From Pontederia crassipes (lineage: Eukaryota; Streptophyta; Magnoliopsida; Commelinales; Pontederiaceae): DNA of 64,000 nucleotides. The position numbers and the translations under genes are program-made. The notes below the pieces were generated by a model, which did no database searches, was not told where the DNA came from, and saw only the letters and a list, made by a program, of their open reading frames with translations. This document shows, piece by piece, positions 58,466 through 64,000 of this stretch; position 1 is the first letter of the stretch, and every line of letters starts with the position of its first letter. Location: positions 3,534,001 through 3,598,000 of the forward strand of contig CM060187.1 in NCBI GenBank assembly GCA_030549335.1, read 5' to 3'.

Positions 58466-59847
58466 CTCTCCTTACATGGACTAGATCGAGGTGACAATCC
58501 AAACTTCCTATTTTCTTGTGGGGTTCAACTTGTGCAACTCAGATTCGAATTTAGCTTTCATTGTATATATATATATATTTATCTTTCTTTTCATCTTTTG
58601 GTTGTTGGGATGGGGAGGGAACGAGCCTAGCGGTAGAGGAGCTCAACAGATGATGCGAATCCATTAGCATATGATCAGCCTAACCAGACAATACAACTCC
58701 AAGTTAATTACCTGAAAGTGAATCTCCACTCGGAACTCAAATTCAGCGAGCATTTAGTACCTTTTGAAGTTCATCTTCTTTAGCATACTGCGGATCAGAC
58801 GTGCGGTGTCGGTATGACTGCAACGAAAACGTGCAGAAAGGCCGAAACCATTGGAGGACAAAGAACATGCTTCATGGTGTTCGGAAAGCTCTTCAAAGAT
58901 TATCCCCAAACAATTAATTGTACAACGCTGCTAGGTACCGCGAGACAAACATCGACGCTAGCATTCTAGGGCTCTGAGGCCCTTATGATCTGTGGAGGCC
59001 CCGTACATGCATGACTGCATGTATCAAATTACGTAACAGTGCTTGCATTAACTACTGTTTTCTTTTTCTCTTCGGTGAAAGCATTAAGTACTCTTTGCTC
59101 TCTCTCTCTCTCTCTCTGCACACTGTGGAATGGTGAAAGCAAAAGTTTCCACTGCAGGGATATCATATACATTACAGTTTCTTGTAACCTGAACAATATT
59201 TCAAGTTTTTTTTTTTTTTTGAAAATGAAGATGTCATCTATTCGAATAAGCACCTGAAGTTTTCACTAACACTGAAAGAAGCGATTTGGATATATGGTAA
59301 GTTTTTTTTTTTCAGGATCATCTTACTTTTATGTTGCAACATTCGTCGATCCTGGCAATGGAAGCCCTACACTTGAAGAGAGTTATCGAAGGGAAGATAA
59401 CATGATTGTCTTTAACTTGTTAGGTCCATTTTATGATGTGATACTACTTCTGAAACTGTTACTGCAACTATGTATTTTCCTACATACATGTACAAAAAGG
59501 AGTCTGATTGCAAGCTGTGTGTAATCATGCTTCAGTGCCACAGGAGATGGACAGAAGGTACAGTCTTTTTCGTCTTTCAGAAATGCTAGTTCCATTTTAT
59601 ATACACAATATGTTTGCAGGATATTGATTGGAATAAGAGCTAAGAAAAAATGCGAGATGCTTGGAAAAAAAAAAAGATATTGTGTGCTCTAGAGAGGAAA
59701 AAAAGATCCTGCAAGAATCATCCCCTGCACTGTTGCCTGTGTCTGAGTAAAAAAAAAAGACATTATTCCAGGGAAAAAGGCCAAAATAAAGAAGTGACAA
59801 GAAAGAAGAGCTGATAGAATCCCCTCTGATGAGTGCTTGTCATGCAT
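58461..59847. other. 3' flank of the SPL8-like gene, no gene seen
   Basis: Contains a TC run near 59097-59118, several poly-A/T runs and a perfect hairpin (TACATGCA, TGAC, TGCATGTA; 59004-59023). Open frames up to 80 codons show no domain. I cannot place the polyadenylation site with confidence. Confidence 0.4.
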
Positions 59848-59875
59848 GACTCATCCATCCATCCATCCATCCATC
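59848..59875. repeat. (CATC)n microsatellite, probably in the SPL8-like 3' UTR
   Basis: About six CATC/ATCC units lie 18 bases beyond the stop codon on the gene's downstream side, so they are probably transcribed as GGAT repeats in the 3' untranslated region. Confidence 0.75.
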
Positions 59876-59892
59876 AAAAGCTTCTCCTCCAC

Positions 59893-62067
59893 TCATAAGA
59901 AGTCGACCTCAAACATTGCTTCCCCGCGGTGCAGGAGGCCGCTCTGATGCTGGCTGGTACCAATGGTGCAATGGCCTGATCCTCCTCCGCCCGTGGACTG
60001 CTGGGAGGCCTCGTTGGGGGAGAAAAGGTTGTGATGGTGGAAGGATGCCACAGAGGAGAGGGTGTTGCTGTTGTCCTGCTGCTGCTGTTGTGAGAGCTTG
60101 CCCTGAGCCACTAAAACAAAGGGTCCGTGGCCTCCTTGGTAGACAGTGGCAGACACTATGCCGACCTTTTCCACTGGTCCAACACCTCCGAGTGATAAAG
60201 CTGCCACATTCCTCAACCGATTTCTTTTGTCCTGGTAGATCTGTTGCCCCTCCGGGCTTATGCTAGTACTTATATTGGTGGTGGCACGAGCAGTGGTTGC
60301 TGTTCACAAATGGAGCTGATTAACACATGTATGTGAGAGAGAGAGAGAGAAAGAGGAGATGAGAATCATGAGATTGTAATTTCTTTGCATGAAGAGACTT
60401 GAAGAGAAGATCTTATATGCATTACTGTTAGTCTTCTCCATCTGTTTGCATTTGTCAGTGGGCTTGTTGCTGTGATCTTTCTTTGAGGATGAGGACTCGC
60501 TGGTGGCCGCTGGGAGCTGAGACTTCCTTCTCCTGCGGTTGTGGTCAGCTAGACGTTTCCTGCAGCTCCTTTTGGCCTCATCAAACTCCCCCAAGACGTG
60601 GAACCTGACCGAAACAACAATAACCAAGGGAGTAAGATGGCCACAAACATTAGAGCTCAGTCTCAGACATAGGAAAAAAAAGGGAGGAGTTGGAATAACG
60701 AGAACAGGAACGATGTGCAGTGATCATTCACAGGAAATAGCAATTGCCAAAGAATATGATCCATTGGAGAGCATAAAGCAGCCTTAAACACAATAGCAAA
60801 TACATCTATCAAACATTACATCCATGAGACGTCCAAGCAAACAGGAGTAGATGCCTGGGAATTTGTAGCCAGCTTTGTTCTGGTACAATATTAAAAAAGA
60901 TGGGACGTAGACCGCAGGCTAATCTCGAGAACGAGAAGGACCAGAACGAAGGCATAAAACACGCTCTCCCCTTGCACCAAAAACTCGGTAGCATTTTGAA
61001 ACCTTGTAATGCAAACAGACACATGGATATGTACTGAACCTGGAACTCCAATATTGGTTGTAGTGATTCAAGTGAATCCGCCCACAACAAATTCCTATGG
61101 CCAGGACAAGGTCACAAGATATAGATCCGTATTCATAATGGCCTTTGAACTCCAAAATCATGCCGGTTGTGCATCATGAAAATGCTGACAAACATTTTTT
61201 TGCAGTCCATTTGAACGCCATTGTCGTCATGAGCCCGCAGCAAGACCTAATGTCCTTGTTTTTCGTTTCTTTTTATAAAGGAAATTAATCTTAGAGAGCG
61301 CCACTCAAGAGATCGAGAACTACAAATCTGAGAACTTCTTAAGACGTATAGACGGATTCTGTTACAAAGGTGGGAATTTTACAAGCTTGGCTGAACTGAT
61401 AGAGTTGTAGAATTTATCACCAAAATCAGATGACGACGAGAGATCGTTAAGCGATGTATACGGACCTGCTGCACTGCTGGCAGAACCTTTGCTGCTGGCC
61501 GGCAGCGACGACGACGGTGGCCTTGGAGTGGAACTCGCACACCTTGTGCCGGCGGTGGTAATGCTTTGCGTCGGAAAGGTCCGCCTTGCACCCCTCGGCC
61601 TGGCAACGCGGCGGCTGATGGTGGCTCAGCGAGTACATGCTCCTCGACCGCGCGAAGAGCCGGTCAATGAACAACGCGTCCGCTGACGAGAAGTAAGTCC
61701 GGTGGCCCAAGTCCAGCCCAATCCGGCCGCCGGCGCCGTCCTCCCTCTTGACCAGTGCCAGAGGGTACTCCGCGGCCACCTGGGGCGCCGAGTAGAACGG
61801 GAAGCTGTTCAACGGGAAGAGGGGCGGCCCAGGGCAATCCAGGAAGTTCGGAAGAAGAAGAGAAGGGGTGGTTGTGCTGCTGCTGCTGCTGCTGTGGGCG
61901 AAGAAGGTGGTGTTGGGCACTGAAGGTGGCTCAAGGGTGCTGGAGTTGTGGGAGTTGGTCTCCCACTCCCAAAGATGGTGCTGCTTGAGGTTGCTGCCTT
62001 CTAGGCCAACAAAGGACATCATGGAAGGGACATAGGCCGCCTCATCAGAATTGGATCTGCTCATCAT
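59893..62067 (-). CDS. SPL8: SBP-box transcription factor, SPL8/LIGULELESS1-like
   Basis: Three exons: 61466-62067, 60426-60604 and 59893-60299 (minus strand). GT-AG introns of 861 and 126 bases keep phase, giving 395 residues; the start is the ATGATG at 62067, before a Ser/Asn-rich N-terminus. Residues 115-126 ([12 protein letters not shown]) are a motif of the SPL8/LG1 group. The SBP domain, about 153-230, has both zinc sites (Cys155, Cys160, Cys177, His180; Cys196, Cys199, His203, Cys215) and a bipartite nuclear signal (Lys212-Arg213 with Arg224-Lys228). The first intron splits the domain at Arg201, the usual SBP position. SBP proteins bind GTAC-core DNA in the nucleus. Family members act in anther and reproductive development (SPL8) or in ligule and leaf-angle patterning (LG1). 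Exon 3 holds a Gln run (331-335). No miR156 site is visible, as expected for this group. Confidence 0.94.
60300..60425 (-). other. SPL8-like intron 2 (126 bp)
   Basis: The donor reads ACA|GTAATG and the acceptor GTGAACAG|CAACC after a long CT tract. Phase 1 on both sides joins to a Thr codon (261), and the downstream frame has an in-frame stop just before the acceptor, which fixes the site. Confidence 0.82.
60605..61465 (-). other. SPL8-like intron 1 (861 bp)
   Basis: The donor AGCAG|GTCCGTA and acceptor GGTCAG|GTTCCAC split the SBP domain between the two zinc sites, as in other SBP genes. An open minus-strand stretch at 60809-61090 inside it has no family motif and is not called. Confidence 0.9.
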
Positions 62068-62425
62068 CTTTCCATCCAAATAAGAAACTCCTACTGTGTC
62101 TGTGCAAGGGGAGGAGAGAGAGAGGGGGGAAAGAAAACCTGCAATGATATAAGGAGAGATGGAGGCTACCCGGAAGTGGAAGTTTGGCACTGAACTTTCT
62201 CCTTTTGGGGTTTGTGTTGGTCTTTGGGGAGATTGAGATTAAAAATAGGCAGCTGTGTGTGAGAGAGAGAGAGGAGTTATTATTTGTTACTGGTGCTGCA
62301 GCAGCAGCAAGCTGAGGTTAAAGCGAGGGAAGAGTGGGCGCGAGGACTGTCTCCCATGAGTAGCCATCTTTTTTTTTTAAAAGAAATTTTTGGTTGAAAT
62401 GAGTAGCCATCTTTTGTTTATAGTG
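62068..62425 (-). promoter_or_regulatory. SPL8-like 5' leader and TATA box
   Basis: On the minus strand TATAAA at 62417-62422 would place the start near 62385-62390. The leader then has CTCTCTC tracts (near 62260-62272 and 62112-62128) of the kind bound by plant GAGA-type proteins, and a CTG/CAG run near 62292. A longer TA run at 62521-62550 is an alternative promoter site. The transcription start is inferred only. Confidence 0.45.
62287..62367 (-). other. Upstream open reading frame in the SPL8-like leader
   Basis: If transcription starts near 62385, the first ATG is at 62367 (MATHGRQSSR) and opens a 26-codon frame ending in TAA at 62287, 220 bases before the main start. It could reduce translation of the main protein. 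No conservation can be judged here. Confidence 0.35.
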
Positions 62426-62551
62426 GTGGAATGGTGAAAGAAAGAGATGTGCAGGGTTTATTAATCTTGTGGTTGTCAGAGGGACTAAAAGGTGGCAATG
62501 AGATGGCATTTTGGAGGCCATTATATATACATATATATATATATATAATAT

Positions 62552-64000
62552 GACTTTTTAATTTAGTTTTTTTGTGTTTGGTCATGTTATTTCGGATTTC
62601 TTGGCTTTTTGCATGTAATCCTTGTCAGAAGGTTGCTGGCGATGGGTGTACGACGTAGAGAGAAATCAGATAGGAGCAGGGGAGGCCTTGACCCCGGTAA
62701 CTTTTTTATTATATTATGTATGTAACGATATATTATATATAATCTTTTAGCCTTTTTTTATTTTTTGAGAATACTATATTTAATAATATACTAATTTTTT
62801 CTTAAAAAAATATTAATAGCCCTCCTAATCTTAAGAAATTTACAAAAATATAGTATATTATTATATTATGAGTATATATGAAAAGATTTCTTTCTATAAC
62901 AAATCAAAATACTTAGTTAAGAACTAAAAAAATAGTCATATATATCTTCATTTAATCTTTTGAAGTTATTTACTTCATATATATATTTATTTATATATTT
63001 ATATTATGTGAAATACAAGATAAACATGATAAATAAAAAAGGCACGATGAATAAAAAATGATATATCTTAATTAAAATAAATAAAATTTATAATTCTAAG
63101 TTATTTTTAATATACATTGTTTCTAGAGTAATTTTAATTATATGTATATACATGTAATATGTCATTTTTTTTATTTGCACCCTTTATATCCCCTCTCCCC
63201 TAGGAGGAGGATGTGTGAGGAAGAAAAGAGAACAGTGCCTATTTTTTGTTTGCTCGAGTATGATTTCCTCTAAAAAAATGTGGTTCCCTTGCTATCTTAT
63301 TTGCCTCCTGTCATTAAGATTTTAATATGTAAAAAAAAATTCAAGTTGTAAATTCATCCAATACTATACAAATGTCGAGTATAAAATTTCGAATACAACG
63401 TCATAGGCAAAGCTTGTTTTGGAGAATGATAGGCACCAAGATCTTCAAATCCATATGCCAACCATGCTTGATCCCGGCAAAAGTCACCATGATTCCAATT
63501 CAATGATTGGTTAAACCTTTCTCCGTAGCACCCCTTAGATCTCAATAAATAGGTTGCTCCCTCCAATATATTACCTTAGAGTTTGATTGAACGGAGCCTT
63601 GGGCATGAGCACCCAATGGATTCGATCGGATCGTGGGGGATGTTTGTCCTAAGACGTGGATTCTGAATGTTGATTATATCCATCCACTATCCTTTCCAAA
63701 CTATTGGAATAATTCTCTATCGGCCATAGAAGTGAGCATCATTTCTCATACCTGATATACCCTAAAGACAGAAGAAACAAGGAGATAAAAATTTTACTCA
63801 TGATGTGCAGTTGAAAGTGGACCCTTGAGTTAACATTGCCTGGAGTTCCAAGAGTCCATAAGCTCAAAAGTAAAGTTTAAGTAGGATTGAAAAAGTAGAT
63901 GTGAGGTTTTCTCGAAGCTTGATGCATACAATGTACAAGATGAGTTAAGAGATGAGATAAAGATGATGATAACATCTAAAGTGGGCAAACGAATATGAGT
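62552..64000. other. AT-rich upstream region, no gene seen
   Basis: Very AT-rich to about 63170, with TATATA runs and oligo-A/T. From 63350 on the sequence is more mixed and opens a 70-codon minus-strand frame (63354-63566) without a true ATG or known motif. It may be the edge of another repeat or a gene running out of the window. I cannot tell which. Confidence 0.4.

Noticed and set aside
58296..58630. Frames with Tyr-Ile repeats on both strands
   Set aside because: They are translations of the (AT)n microsatellite.
60809..61161. Minus-strand open frames of 80-93 codons
   Set aside because: They fall inside intron 1 of the SPL8-like gene, begin without ATG or run through splice-intron sequence, and have no motif.
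1..64000. tRNA, rRNA or CRISPR-like features
   Set aside because: No tRNA A/B box pair, rRNA segment or regularly spaced identical repeats with unique spacers were found. tRNA-like words are primer sites of retrotransposons.

Overview
The window is nuclear DNA of a flowering plant. It is AT-rich and almost gene-free, built mainly of LTR retrotransposons that have inserted into one another. The one clear host gene is at the right-hand end on the minus strand: an SBP-box transcription factor of the SPL8/LIGULELESS1 group, about 59.9-62.1 kb, three exons, 395 codons. Its SBP domain resembles monocot LG1 proteins as well as SPL8, but the species cannot be fixed from this sequence.

Layout. 1-1.3 kb: a diverged 215-bp tandem pair and CT-rich DNA. 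1.3-11.0 kb: element B, a minus-strand Ty3-type element (TSD CCAGT) with gag and protease remnants only; element C (4.2-9.1 kb, minus, TSD ACTTC) lies inside it. C is a non-autonomous Tat/Athila-like element carrying a decayed coiled-coil frame. 11.4-14.5 kb: a 3-kb solo LTR (TSD TCTTA). 14.5-18.5 kb: no recognisable gene, one strong G-quadruplex motif.

18.5-48.3 kb is a five-level nest. Element D (Tat/Athila-like, very decayed) has its 3' LTR split by element A (decayed Ty3/gypsy, TSD GAGTT). A's integrase is split by solo LTR S (TSD GTGGT). S is split by element E (Athila-like, 28.6-43.4 kb, TSD CTTCA/CTCCA), which still has recognisable gag, protease, RT, RNase H and integrase. E's 3' LTR is split by solo LTR I (TSD TATCC). 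The far part of D's 3' LTR also holds a MITE inside a related MITE.

49.7-55.2 kb: element F, a Ty1/copia element of the TNT1/Tork type with both LTRs and a gag-pol frame broken by a frameshift, stops and a small insertion. 55.5-57.8 kb: a possible LTR without matching TSD. 57.8-59.9 kb: the 3' flank of the SPL8-like gene. 62.1-64.0 kb: its leader, promoter and AT-rich upstream DNA.

None of the elements looks able to move by itself. Most in-frame stops are the kind expected from cytosine deamination, as in methylated, silenced repeats. The main unexpected signal is a small hairpin with an AGGA loop about 20-30 nt before the U3 edge in five separate Ty3-type elements. Its stem sequence differs between elements but stays paired.
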